Shown here in pieces: positions 35,386-43,237 of a stretch of 64,000 nt of DNA. The notes under the pieces were generated by a model that saw nothing but the letters and a program-made list of their open reading frames with translations, made no database searches and was not told the DNA's origin. The translations under genes were made by a program, and so were the position numbers. Position 1 is the stretch's first letter. Every line of letters begins with the position of its first letter. The DNA is taken from the NCBI RefSeq assembly GCF_026250525.1, contig NZ_CP111043.1:3175001-3239000 (forward strand). Reading direction: 5' to 3'. This DNA is from Chondrinema litorale (GTDB lineage Bacteria; Bacteroidota; Bacteroidia; Cytophagales; Flammeovirgaceae).

Positions 35386-36399
35386 TTATAAAGTACCCAA
35401 ACTAGTTTCTAAGATTTCGCCCATGTTTTTACAGGTTAAAAATTTGGGCGAATTATAGTGTAGGTATAATTCTTTTCTTAAAACTGCAATATTTTCAGGC
35501 GAAGAAATAGTGTCTGCTTTCATGGTTTCTAAAAGCTCTTTTACTCTCTCTTTTGAAGCTTTCATTCTGTTAGAAATAAGCGATCTCTCTTCTATCTGAT
35601 ATTGCTTAACAGTTTCAGGAGTAATAGACTCTATACCTAATTGAATAATAGCATTATTCTGCTTAAAATATTGAGGCATATAAATAGATTTTCGACCTTC
35701 ATAAGATTGTTGGTCAAAATCTATTGCTCTTATTCTGTAACTGGTTTCTTCAAAATCGGGAGTTAAAACAATTACAAAATTGCTAGAGTGCATATCGCCA
35801 AGTAGGCGTACAAAACAACGCTCGTTAAATTTCACAAACTCTTTTCCGATTCGGGTTTTATTTAGTTTGTTATCTTCCAAGTAATCTCTAATAAACTGGT
35901 CACCAGGCACGCCAGCAATGTGTTCTTCAATGAGGGTTTGTTCATGTACCAAATAGCTTACAGCATTAGGCGAAAGTATATCTTCTAGCTCAAGGCCGTA
36001 AACGCGAGAGGCATCTGCATTCTTTATATAGAAATAGTCGAAGTTATCATTTATTTTATTGACTACTCTTACTCTAAAAGGTTGGGTATTTCCATAAGTA
36101 CATAAGTCTACACGATCTATATATAGGTGTTTCATTACAGAAACATTTCCGCTTGCTTTTAGTATTGCATATATCTGCTTAAGACTTTCATGAATAGAAG
36201 GCATGTCACTTTGCGAAAAGAAAACTGTTTTCCACAAGGTATCTTCTTCATTAAAATCGTAGAGGGGAATTTCATTTTCATACCTCAGTAAATCGCTATA
36301 ATGAATTGGAATATCTATGTAGCGATTGTGATTTTTAAGAAAGTTGCACAAGCCCTTTCCTATTAAAAAAGGGATTTTTTTCTTTTTGATAATAGCCAT
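35386..36399 (-). CDS. Kinase-fold protein of unknown function
   Basis: This 337-residue soluble protein is not assigned to a family by me, but it shows kinase-like landmarks in the right order: FYIKNADASR (candidate beta-3 Lys), a hinge-like LIEEHIAGVPG, a catalytic-loop-like LGDMHSSNFVIV (D202, N207) and a DFG-like RAIDFDQQ (D227, D229). This pattern resembles aminoglycoside-phosphotransferase or HipA-like kinases. The N-terminal 90 residues and the C-terminal helices are unlike anything I know. It is third in a minus-strand run rlpA, acyltransferase, this gene, so a membrane or envelope substrate is possible. Confidence 0.65.
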   Translation of the reverse strand: MAIIKKKKIPFLIGKGLCNFLKNHNRYIDIPIHYSDLLRYENEIPLYDFNEEDTLWKTVFFSQSDMPSIHESLKQIYAILKASGNVSVMKHLYIDRVDLCTYGNTQPFRVRVVNKINDNFDYFYIKNADASRVYGLELEDILSPNAVSYLVHEQTLIEEHIAGVPGDQFIRDYLEDNKLNKTRIGKEFVKFNERCFVRLLGDMHSSNFVIVLTPDFEETSYRIRAIDFDQQSYEGRKSIYMPQYFKQNNAIIQLGIESITPETVKQYQIEERSLISNRMKASKERVKELLETMKADTISSPENIAVLRKELYLHYNSPKFLTCKNMGEILETSLGTL

Positions 36400-36463
36400 A
36401 ATTTCAACTATTCAGAACTTCGCACCCAATTGAGCTACCAACAGGGTATCCATCTCACAAATC

Positions 36464-37039
36464 CTATAATTGATGTACACTAAATTTTTCTGGAAATTTA
36501 GGAGTTTTCTGGCTATAAAACTCATTTATAACAGCCATATCTTTCTTTATATCTCCAGTGGTTTCTAGAATACCACCAATTCCAGCAACCTTTTTAGAGT
36601 AATCTAAATAACCAAAGGCGATAGGTACGCCGGCTTCTTCAGCAATTCTATAAAAACCCAATTTCCATTTTGCAGCTTTTTGTCTGGTTCCTTCAGGTGT
36701 TACTAGAATTACAAGGTCGTTATGTGTTTTAAAAAGGTCTGCCATTACATTTACCATGCTCCTTTTTTTAAGGCCAGCCTGTTTAGGTTTACGGTCTATA
36801 GGAATGGCACCAAGAGGTTTCATAAATAGACTCAGAGGAAACTGAACCCATTCTTTTTTAATAGTGAATTTAAGGGGAATACCCATAATAAAAAATGCCC
36901 CACGAGCAAAAATTAAATCCCAGTTGCTAGTATGCGGAGCGGCAATCATTACAAATTGTTTTACCTCCTTTGGGACCCTGTTGTCTACTTTCCAGCCTGT
37001 AATCCGGAAAACAAGTTTGCTTAAAAGTTTCATTACCAT
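36464..37039 (-). CDS. PlsC-like 1-acyl-sn-glycerol-3-phosphate acyltransferase family protein
   Basis: This 191-residue acyltransferase has the catalytic HTSNWD motif (HX4D) near residue 36 and the PEGTRQK motif near residue 115, with a FYRIAEEAGVPI segment after it. These are the hallmarks of lysophosphatidate and related acyltransferases at the inner membrane face. The short length and HTSNWD wording match a subgroup whose acyl acceptor is not well defined. It starts 24 bases after the rlpA stop and ends 64 bases before the kinase-fold gene. Confidence 0.87.
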   Translation of the reverse strand: MVMKLLSKLVFRITGWKVDNRVPKEVKQFVMIAAPHTSNWDLIFARGAFFIMGIPLKFTIKKEWVQFPLSLFMKPLGAIPIDRKPKQAGLKKRSMVNVMADLFKTHNDLVILVTPEGTRQKAAKWKLGFYRIAEEAGVPIAFGYLDYSKKVAGIGGILETTGDIKKDMAVINEFYSQKTPKFPEKFSVHQL

Positions 37040-37063
37040 GGGGCAAAAATAGCCAATAAAATA

Positions 37064-37525
37064 TTATTGACTATTGATAATTTGATATAAACTATCGGCA
37101 GTGCTTTCGGGCAATACAGCTTCTATCCGTACTGTTGCCAGACCATCATTTATAAAGTCTAGTGTTTCGGCTCCGGTTCTCGATAGATCAATTATTCTAC
37201 CCTCTGCAAAAGGTCCTCTATCGTTTATTTTTACAGTAACTTGCTTATTGTTTTTAAGGTTAGTTACTAAAACCTCTGTGCCGAAAGGTAAATATCTGTG
37301 GGCGGCAGTTAGGCTGTCTTGCCTAAAAATCTCACCACTAGCAGTGGTATTTCCATCGAATTTGTCGGCATAATAAGAAGAAATGCCTTCTTGCTCAAAA
37401 GTTTTATTGGCTAATTCTTCTGCTTCTGGACTTACATCTTCCGAATCAAAAAGCTCATCTAAGCTACAAGATTGAAATAAAACAATGATAAGGAAGAGAT
37501 AGGCCGCTTTTAGTTGGTTTTTCAT
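37064..37525 (-). CDS. RlpA-family septal lytic-transglycosylase-like lipoprotein
   Basis: This 153-residue lipoprotein has lipobox LFQSC and a double-psi beta-barrel of RlpA type: ISSYYADKFDGNTTASGE, LTAAHRYLPFGTEVLVTNL, VTVKINDRGPFAEGRIIDLS. RlpA proteins cleave or bind denuded glycan strands; the active-site His and Asp of the family are present in AAHR and DRGPF. The usual SPOR domain is missing, so septal targeting is not assured. It is the first gene of the minus-strand run that continues into the acyltransferase. Confidence 0.88.
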   Translation of the reverse strand: MKNQLKAAYLFLIIVLFQSCSLDELFDSEDVSPEAEELANKTFEQEGISSYYADKFDGNTTASGEIFRQDSLTAAHRYLPFGTEVLVTNLKNNKQVTVKINDRGPFAEGRIIDLSRTGAETLDFINDGLATVRIEAVLPESTADSLYQIINSQ

Positions 37526-37600
37526 AGAATTTGTTTGGTTGTAATTGTTTTTTGATAAAATAAACTATTAATAAATTATCTGGTTTTGAACGGATAACTA

Positions 37601-37631
37601 TTTGATATCATTTGAAAACTCCTTAATTTTG
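37601..37631 (+). promoter_or_regulatory. Consensus Bacteroidota promoter for rimP-nusA
   Basis: TTTG at 37601-37604 and TAATTTTG at 37624-37631 are 19 bases apart, a full match to TTTG-N19..21-TAnnTTTG. Transcription would begin near 37638 and immediately run into the hairpin at 37656. Confidence 0.75.
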
Positions 37632-37655
37632 CAAAGCATATTTGAAGGTATTAGG

Positions 37656-37686
37656 AATTAGGGAGCCACGCTCCCTAATTTTTTTT
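37656..37686 (+). terminator. Intrinsic terminator in the rimP leader, candidate attenuator
   Basis: This is a perfect 11-bp stem (aattagggagc ... gctccctaatt), a 3-base loop (cac) and an eight-T tail. It lies between the promoter and the rimP ATG, ending 20 bases before it. A transcript terminating here would be about 45-50 bases. Confidence 0.85.
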
Positions 37687-37705
37687 ATCATAAGTAAGGT
37701 AAGAG

Positions 37706-38173
37706 ATGGATTTAGAAGAAAAAATTGCAAAAATAGCAGAAGATAACCTTCTCGATGATTCTTTGTTTCTAGTAGAAGTGAACATAAGTGCTGGAAGCGT
37801 ACCTAAAGTTGAAGTTTTGATAGACGGAGATAAAGGTGTAGATATTTCTGTATGCGCAAAGCTAAGCCGTAAAATTGGTGGAGTAGTTGAAGAAACAGAA
37901 ATGATTGAAGGAGCTTATAATCTTGAGGTTTCATCTCCGGGAGTTGGGCAGCCACTTAAGTTGCTTCGCCAATATAGAGCTAATATTGGTAGAGAACTTA
38001 AGGTTTTATTAAACGAAGGTGGTGAGCTAAATGGCAAGTTAAAAGAGGTTGGAGAAAATGATGTTTTGCTAGAGGTTGAAACCAGAGTTAAGAAACACAA
38101 GAAGGAAATAGAAGAAAAAAGAATTGTTTTTAGTGATATTAAACAAGCTAAAGTTCAGGTTTCTTTTAAATAG
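37706..38173 (+). CDS. rimP: Ribosome maturation factor RimP
   Basis: This 155-residue RimP has an N-terminal alpha/beta domain (VEVNISAGSVPKVEVLIDGDKGV, SRKIGGVVEE) with the diagnostic YNLEVSSPGVGQPLK, and a C-terminal SH3-like domain (GELNGKLKEVGENDVLLEVE). It assists 30S subunit assembly. An AG-rich stretch (aaggtaagag) before the ATG may act as a ribosome-binding site. It is the first gene of rimP-nusA, as in many bacteria; nusA starts 53 bases after its stop. Confidence 0.95.
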   Translation: MDLEEKIAKIAEDNLLDDSLFLVEVNISAGSVPKVEVLIDGDKGVDISVCAKLSRKIGGVVEETEMIEGAYNLEVSSPGVGQPLKLLRQYRANIGRELKVLLNEGGELNGKLKEVGENDVLLEVETRVKKHKKEIEEKRIVFSDIKQAKVQVSFK

Positions 38174-38226
38174 GAAACTGGAATTAAAATTTACAGATAT
38201 TCATACAATAGACAAACCAATTTTTT

Positions 38227-39480
38227 ATGGATAGTTCGGTTTTAATTAACACATTTGCGGATTTTGCTAAGTTAAAGAATATAGATCGTCCTACGATGAT
38301 CCGTATTCTGGAAGATGTGTTCCGTACCATGGTTAGGAAAAAATTTAACACTGACCAGAATTTTGATGTTATTATTAACGTAGATAAAGGTGACCTTGAA
38401 ATCTGGCGCTATCGTGAGATAGTTGAAGATGATGCTGAGGTGGAAGACGAAAACCTAACCATTAGACTTTCTGAAGCAAAGAAAATCGAAGAGGACTTTG
38501 AAGTAGGTGAAGAAGTTGCCGAAGAAGTAAAAATTATAGATTTCGGTAGAAGGTTGGTTCAAACTGCGAGACAAACACTAATTCAAAAAGTTAAGGATCT
38601 GGAAAAAGATATCCTTTTTCAGAAATACAAAGATTTAGTTGGTGATATGATTACCTGTGAGGTATATCAAACACTAAGCAGAGAAATTATTCTGATTGAT
38701 AACGAACGTCAGGAATTATCTCTTCCTAAAAACGAACAAATCTTTAAAGACAGATTCCGCAAAGGGGATACAGTAAGAGCCATTATCCATAGGGTAGAAA
38801 TGGTTAACAACAACCCGAAAATTATACTTTCAAGAACTTCACCTGAATTTTTAGAAAGACTTTTTGAAAACGAGGTGCCAGAAGTTTACGATGGTTTAAT
38901 TACCATTAAAAAAGTTGTAAGAGAGCCAGGAGAGAGAGCAAAAGTAGCTGTAGAATCTTATGACGACAGAATTGATCCAGTTGGTGCTTGTGTGGGTATG
39001 AAGGGTTCTAGAATTCACAGCATTGTGCGTGAACTTCAAAACGAAAATATCGACGTAATTAACTATACAGACAATGTAGAGCTTTACATTGCAAGAGCTT
39101 TAAGTCCGGCTAAAATCAATAGCATTAAAATAGATGAAAGCAAGAAAAGAGCTTCAGTATTTTTAAACAGAGATCAAGTATCTTTGGCTATTGGTAAAGG
39201 TGGTCAAAATATTAAACTGGCTAGTAGGTTAGTTGGTTTAGAAATCGATGTATTTAGAGAGCTTGGTGAGTTTGAAGATGATGATGAAGATGTGGAACTT
39301 AGCGAGTTTACTGATGTTATCGATGAATGGATGATCGATGAATTAAAAAGAATTGGTTTAGATACAGCGAAAAGTGTTTTAGCTGTGAGCCCTCAGGATT
39401 TATTTAGAAGAACTGAGTTGGAAGAGGAATCAATTGATTGGATCAGAGAGGTTCTAAAAAAAGAATTTGAACAGGAATGA
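38227..39480 (+). CDS. nusA: Transcription termination/antitermination protein NusA
   Basis: This 417-residue NusA has the N-terminal polymerase-binding domain (about 1-125), an S1 domain (about 130-200; GDMITCEVYQ, LPKNEQIFKDRFRKGDTVRA) and two KH domains (PVGACVGMKGSRIHSIVRELQNENIDV, LAIGKGGQNIKLASRL). It ends with one short acidic plus helical segment; the two acidic repeats of the E. coli protein are not both present. It binds RNA polymerase and modulates pausing and termination. A strong leader terminator upstream of rimP makes autoregulation plausible. A terminator follows the gene, so infB is partly uncoupled. Confidence 0.95.
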   Translation: MDSSVLINTFADFAKLKNIDRPTMIRILEDVFRTMVRKKFNTDQNFDVIINVDKGDLEIWRYREIVEDDAEVEDENLTIRLSEAKKIEEDFEVGEEVAEEVKIIDFGRRLVQTARQTLIQKVKDLEKDILFQKYKDLVGDMITCEVYQTLSREIILIDNERQELSLPKNEQIFKDRFRKGDTVRAIIHRVEMVNNNPKIILSRTSPEFLERLFENEVPEVYDGLITIKKVVREPGERAKVAVESYDDRIDPVGACVGMKGSRIHSIVRELQNENIDVINYTDNVELYIARALSPAKINSIKIDESKKRASVFLNRDQVSLAIGKGGQNIKLASRLVGLEIDVFRELGEFEDDDEDVELSEFTDVIDEWMIDELKRIGLDTAKSVLAVSPQDLFRRTELEEESIDWIREVLKKEFEQE

Positions 39481-39494
39481 TAAAAAAATAGTTT

Positions 39495-39535
39495 AAGTAA
39501 CAACCCGGATTTTAAAATTCAGGGTTGTTACTTTT
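39495..39535 (+). terminator. Intrinsic terminator after nusA
   Basis: A perfect 12-bp stem (aagtaacaaccc ... gggttgttactt) is followed by TTTT. It lies 14 bases past the nusA stop and within the 343-bp gap before infB. The tail is short, so readthrough is likely. Confidence 0.75.
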
Positions 39536-39726
39536 AGATGTTTTTGGTAATTCATTTGTCAAATTCTGCTATATATTGGTAGAATTTTTTTGATTTTCGC
39601 CCTACAGATTTTTAATATCTCTGTAAAAAGATAGCCCTATTGGTATTTTATGCATGTTTTTTTGCTAATAGTTCTTTAAACATCTAATAAATATCCATGT
39701 TACTTAACATTTAGGAATGAAAATTT

Positions 39727-39734
39727 TATCTTTG
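39727..39734 (+). promoter_or_regulatory. -7 box of a separate infB promoter
   Basis: TATCTTTG is an exact TAnnTTTG match, 90 bases before the infB ATG. The -33 position reads TTAA, so the promoter may be weak or activator-dependent. Confidence 0.5.
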
Positions 39735-39823
39735 CAGTAAATTTTACTTTATTATCATTATTCTGCTGGAATAAAATTTTTCTTTCGGTACAAATAAAAT
39801 CAAGAGAGTATATAAACGAAAAT

Positions 39824-42800
39824 ATGAGATTAAGTCAGGCAGCGAGAAAATTTAATGTTGGAATTGCCAGGATAGCTGAATTGCTGGAGTCCAAAGGCTT
39901 TGATATTGACTCTAAACCCAATACAAAGATAACGGACGAACAGTTGTCTATGCTTGAAAAGGAATTTGAATCCTCTATGGCGGTAAAGCGTGAAGCTGCC
40001 GGGCTAACAATTGGTTCAAGTCATAATGATATTGTAATCAAGTCTGATAAGAAAACTACTGCTCCACCAAGCGAAGAAGTAGAAGACGATGAAGAAATAT
40101 TAATTTATGATAAATCTGCTAATGCGAAGTCTGAGTCGGATAAAGCAGATAAAAATGAGGAGCCAGCTCCAAAAGAAGAGAAAAGCAGTGAGCCAGATAC
40201 TATCAGTGCCAAACCTGCTGGTTTAAAAATTGTTGGTAAAATTGAGCTTGACGGAAAAGGTAGGCCAATTACTAATAAGCCTAAGAAAGAAGAACCAGTG
40301 GCTAAGGAAGAACCTGTAGTACAGAAAGAAGAGCCAAAGAAAGAGGAACCGAAAAAAGAAGAGCCGGTTGCTAAGGAAGAACCTGTAGTACAGAAAGAAG
40401 AGCCAAAGAAAGAGGAACCGAAAAAAGAAGAGCCGGTTGCGAAGGAAGAACCTGTAGTGCAAAAAGAAGAGCCAAAGAAAGAGGAACCGAAAAAAGAAGA
40501 GCCGGTTGCGAAGGAAGAGCCTGTAGTACAGAAAGAAGAGCCAAAGAAAGAGGAACCGAAAAAAGAAGAGCCGGTTGCGAAGGAAGAGCCTGTAGTACAG
40601 AAAGAAGAACCAAAGAAGGAGGAGACGAAAAAAGAAGAGCCGGTTGCGAAAAAAGAGCCTATTGTTGCTAAAACAGAGGAGCCAAAAGTAGAAAAACAAG
40701 AAAATAAGAATATAACCAGAGAAGAGCCTGTTGCCAAACAGGTTGAAACAAAACGTGAGGAGCCTGTTGCCAAACAGGAGGAGCCTAAAAAAGAAGAAAA
40801 AGCTCCTGTAGAGAAGAAAGAAGTACTAGCTAATAAAGAGTCAGAAATAAAAGATAAGGAAATTAAAGCAGAAACAGACGCCGTAGAAGCTGAAAACGAG
40901 ACCGTTATTGAAGCTAAGGCAGACAAACTTCAAGGACTGAAAGTACTTGGTAAAATTGATCTGTCTAATGATACAAGTAATAAGAAAAAATCTAAGCAAG
41001 TTGCATCTTCTGATGAAAAGAAAGGAAAGGGGAATAATAATAACAACAATAATAAGAGGAAGAGAAAACGTGTAAGGATTCAGGATCCTGAAAGACAGGA
41101 AAGAAAGCAGCAACAAGAAAAGCTTAAGAAAGAGCAGCAAGAACAATCTACTAAGAAGCAAAGGTCGAATAACAACAACAGGAAGGAGAGGGTTAAGAAA
41201 GAGGAAGTTTCTAAGAAAGAGGTTCAAGAAAATTACAAGCAAACTCTCGCTAGATTAAGTGGTGGTACACCAAATAAATCTGGTAGAAAATACAGAAAAG
41301 AAAAGAGAGATGCGATTGCTGCTAGAGAAGCTCAGCAACAGCAAAACGAAGAAACCAATGTAGTTAAAGTTACAGAGTTTATCTCTACTAACGAGTTAGC
41401 AACATTAATGGGAGTTAGTGTAAATGAAATTATTGCCAGTGCAATGAAACTGGGAATGTTTGTTTCCATTAACCAAAGACTAGATGCTGATACAATTACA
41501 TTGCTAACTTCTGAATTCGATTTTAGTGTAGAGTTTACTTCTGCTGAAGAAGAAACAGACATTAGTTTAGAAGAAGAAGAAGATCGCCCAGAAGATTTAG
41601 TAGATAGAGCTCCTATCGTAACTATTATGGGACACGTTGACCACGGTAAAACATCTTTACTAGACTATATCAGAAAAACAAAAGTAGCTTCTGGTGAGGC
41701 TGGTGGTATTACACAGCACATTGGTGCTTACAGTGTAACTACTGAGTCAGGTCGAGATATCGCATTCTTAGATACTCCGGGTCACGAAGCATTTACAGCG
41801 ATGCGTGCTAGAGGTGCAAAACTAACTGATGTAGTAATTGTAGTAATTGCTGCTGACGACAATGTGATGCCTCAAACAAAAGAAGCAATCAACCACGCAC
41901 AAGTTGCAGAAGTGCCAATTGTAATTGCTATTAATAAAGTAGATAAGCCTACAGCCAATCCTCATAAGATTAAAGAAGAGTTGGCGAACTTGAATATCTT
42001 AGTTGAAGAGTGGGGTGGTAAAGTACAGTGCCAAGAGATTTCAGCTAAAACAGGTCAAGGTGTAGACGATCTGCTAGAAATGGTATTGTTAGAATCAGAT
42101 ATTCTAGAACTAAAAGCAAATGATAAAAAGAAAGCTTCAGGTACTGTAGTTGAAGCTTCTTTAGATAAAGGTAGGGGTTATGTATCTACCATACTTGTTC
42201 AATCTGGAACCTTAAAAATTGGTGATATTATTCTTGCTGGTCAATATCAGGGTAGAGTAAAAGCAATGGCCAACTCAAAAGGCGAAAGAGTGAAGAAAGC
42301 AGGGCCTTCAACTCCGGTTCAGGTACTTGGTTTAAATGGTGCACCTCAGGCTGGTGATAAAGTAAACGTGCTAGATAGTGAAAGAGAAGCACGTGAGATT
42401 GCCAACAAACGAGAGCAAATCCTTAGAGAGCAAAGTATTAGAGCTACTAAGCGTACTACATTGAGTGATATTGGTAAGCGTATTGCGATGGGTAATTACC
42501 ATCAGCTTAATATCATTATCAAAGGTGACGTGGATGGTTCAGTTGAGGCACTTTCTGACTCACTACTAAAACTTTCAACAGATGAGGTAGAAGTAAACAT
42601 TATCCACAAGGCAGTAGGACCGATTTCAGAAAACGACGTCTTATTGGCAAGTGCTTCAGATGGTATTGTAATTGGTTTCCAGGTACGTCCTACACCAATT
42701 TCAAGAAGACTGGCTGAAAAAGAAGATGTGGAAATCAGATTGTATTCTGTAATCTACCACGCTATTGAAGACGTGAAGGATGCAATGGAAGGCTTACTTT

Positions 42801-43126
42801 CTCCAGATATCGAAGAAGAAGTTACTGGTGTTGCTGAAGTACGTGAAGTATACAAAATCAGTAAAGTGGGTACTGTTGCCGGTTGTTACATGACTGAAGG
42901 GTTTATTAAGAGAAATCTTAAGATCAGACTTATCAGAGATGGTATTGTAGTGTACGGCGGTGAAAACGGAGGAGAACTACTTGCACTAAAACGTTTCAAA
43001 GATGATGTTTCAGAAGTGAAGCAAGGTTTCGAGTGTGGTATGAGTATCAGAAACTTCAACGATATTAAAGTAGGAGACTTAATAGAAGGCTTCGAAGAAA
43101 AAGAAGTTAAACGTACGTTGAAATAA
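39824..43126 (+). CDS. infB: Translation initiation factor IF-2
   Basis: This is an 1100-residue IF-2. In order: an IF2_N motif (about 1-50), an acidic/basic linker with five 23-residue tandem repeats (154-268), a basic Lys/Arg/Asn-rich stretch (about 390-500), a second IF2_N domain (about 515-570), then the G domain (GHVDHGKT at 603-610, DTPGHE, NKVD) and domains II-IV. It is the GTPase that places initiator tRNA on the 30S subunit. The linker is much longer than the core needs and consists mainly of [22 protein letters not shown] repeats. The catalytic core is intact. Confidence 0.96.
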   Translation: MRLSQAARKFNVGIARIAELLESKGFDIDSKPNTKITDEQLSMLEKEFESSMAVKREAAGLTIGSSHNDIVIKSDKKTTAPPSEEVEDDEEILIYDKSANAKSESDKADKNEEPAPKEEKSSEPDTISAKPAGLKIVGKIELDGKGRPITNKPKKEEPVAKEEPVVQKEEPKKEEPKKEEPVAKEEPVVQKEEPKKEEPKKEEPVAKEEPVVQKEEPKKEEPKKEEPVAKEEPVVQKEEPKKEEPKKEEPVAKEEPVVQKEEPKKEETKKEEPVAKKEPIVAKTEEPKVEKQENKNITREEPVAKQVETKREEPVAKQEEPKKEEKAPVEKKEVLANKESEIKDKEIKAETDAVEAENETVIEAKADKLQGLKVLGKIDLSNDTSNKKKSKQVASSDEKKGKGNNNNNNNKRKRKRVRIQDPERQERKQQQEKLKKEQQEQSTKKQRSNNNNRKERVKKEEVSKKEVQENYKQTLARLSGGTPNKSGRKYRKEKRDAIAAREAQQQQNEETNVVKVTEFISTNELATLMGVSVNEIIASAMKLGMFVSINQRLDADTITLLTSEFDFSVEFTSAEEETDISLEEEEDRPEDLVDRAPIVTIMGHVDHGKTSLLDYIRKTKVASGEAGGITQHIGAYSVTTESGRDIAFLDTPGHEAFTAMRARGAKLTDVVIVVIAADDNVMPQTKEAINHAQVAEVPIVIAINKVDKPTANPHKIKEELANLNILVEEWGGKVQCQEISAKTGQGVDDLLEMVLLESDILELKANDKKKASGTVVEASLDKGRGYVSTILVQSGTLKIGDIILAGQYQGRVKAMANSKGERVKKAGPSTPVQVLGLNGAPQAGDKVNVLDSEREAREIANKREQILREQSIRATKRTTLSDIGKRIAMGNYHQLNIIIKGDVDGSVEALSDSLLKLSTDEVEVNIIHKAVGPISENDVLLASASDGIVIGFQVRPTPISRRLAEKEDVEIRLYSVIYHAIEDVKDAMEGLLSPDIEEEVTGVAEVREVYKISKVGTVAGCYMTEGFIKRNLKIRLIRDGIVVYGGENGGELLALKRFKDDVSEVKQGFECGMSIRNFNDIKVGDLIEGFEEKEVKRTLK
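40283..40627 (+). repeat. Five in-frame 69-bp tandem repeats in infB
   Basis: Five adjacent 69-bp units begin at 40283, 40352, 40421, 40490 and 40559, each encoding 23 residues of the pattern [23 protein letters not shown]. The units differ by only a few synonymous bases plus one P-to-T change in the last. A degraded partial copy follows. The near-identity points to recent unit duplication. Confidence 0.93.
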
Positions 43127-43149
43127 CTTCAACTACTAATAGAAAATAG

Positions 43150-43177
43150 AAAGTCACCGTAGTAGGTGACTTTTTTT
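43150..43177 (+). terminator. Intrinsic terminator after infB
   Basis: A 9-bp stem (aaagtcacc ... ggtgacttt) and a seven-T tail follow 24 bases after the infB stop. Confidence 0.88.
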
Positions 43178-43237
43178 ATGAATTAATAATTAAATTGTAA
43201 ATCAACATCATTTAAAGTTCAAACAAGTTTAGCAATT

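Noticed and set aside
36408..36465. Fourteen bases reading gtagctcaattggg on the minus strand between the acyltransferase and kinase-fold genes resemble a tRNA D-arm
   Set aside because: No acceptor stem, anticodon arm or T-arm can be formed around it, so it is not a tRNA or a convincing tRNA remnant.
40628..40800. Further repeat copies after the five perfect infB units
   Set aside because: Only partial, strongly diverged copies (KEEPVAK fragments) exist, so they are not counted in the array.
40105..41242. Long ORFs (up to 273 codons) on the minus strand opposite infB
   Set aside because: They follow from the Lys/Glu/Pro-rich tandem repeats of infB, read backwards as Ser/Phe/Leu-rich low-complexity frames.
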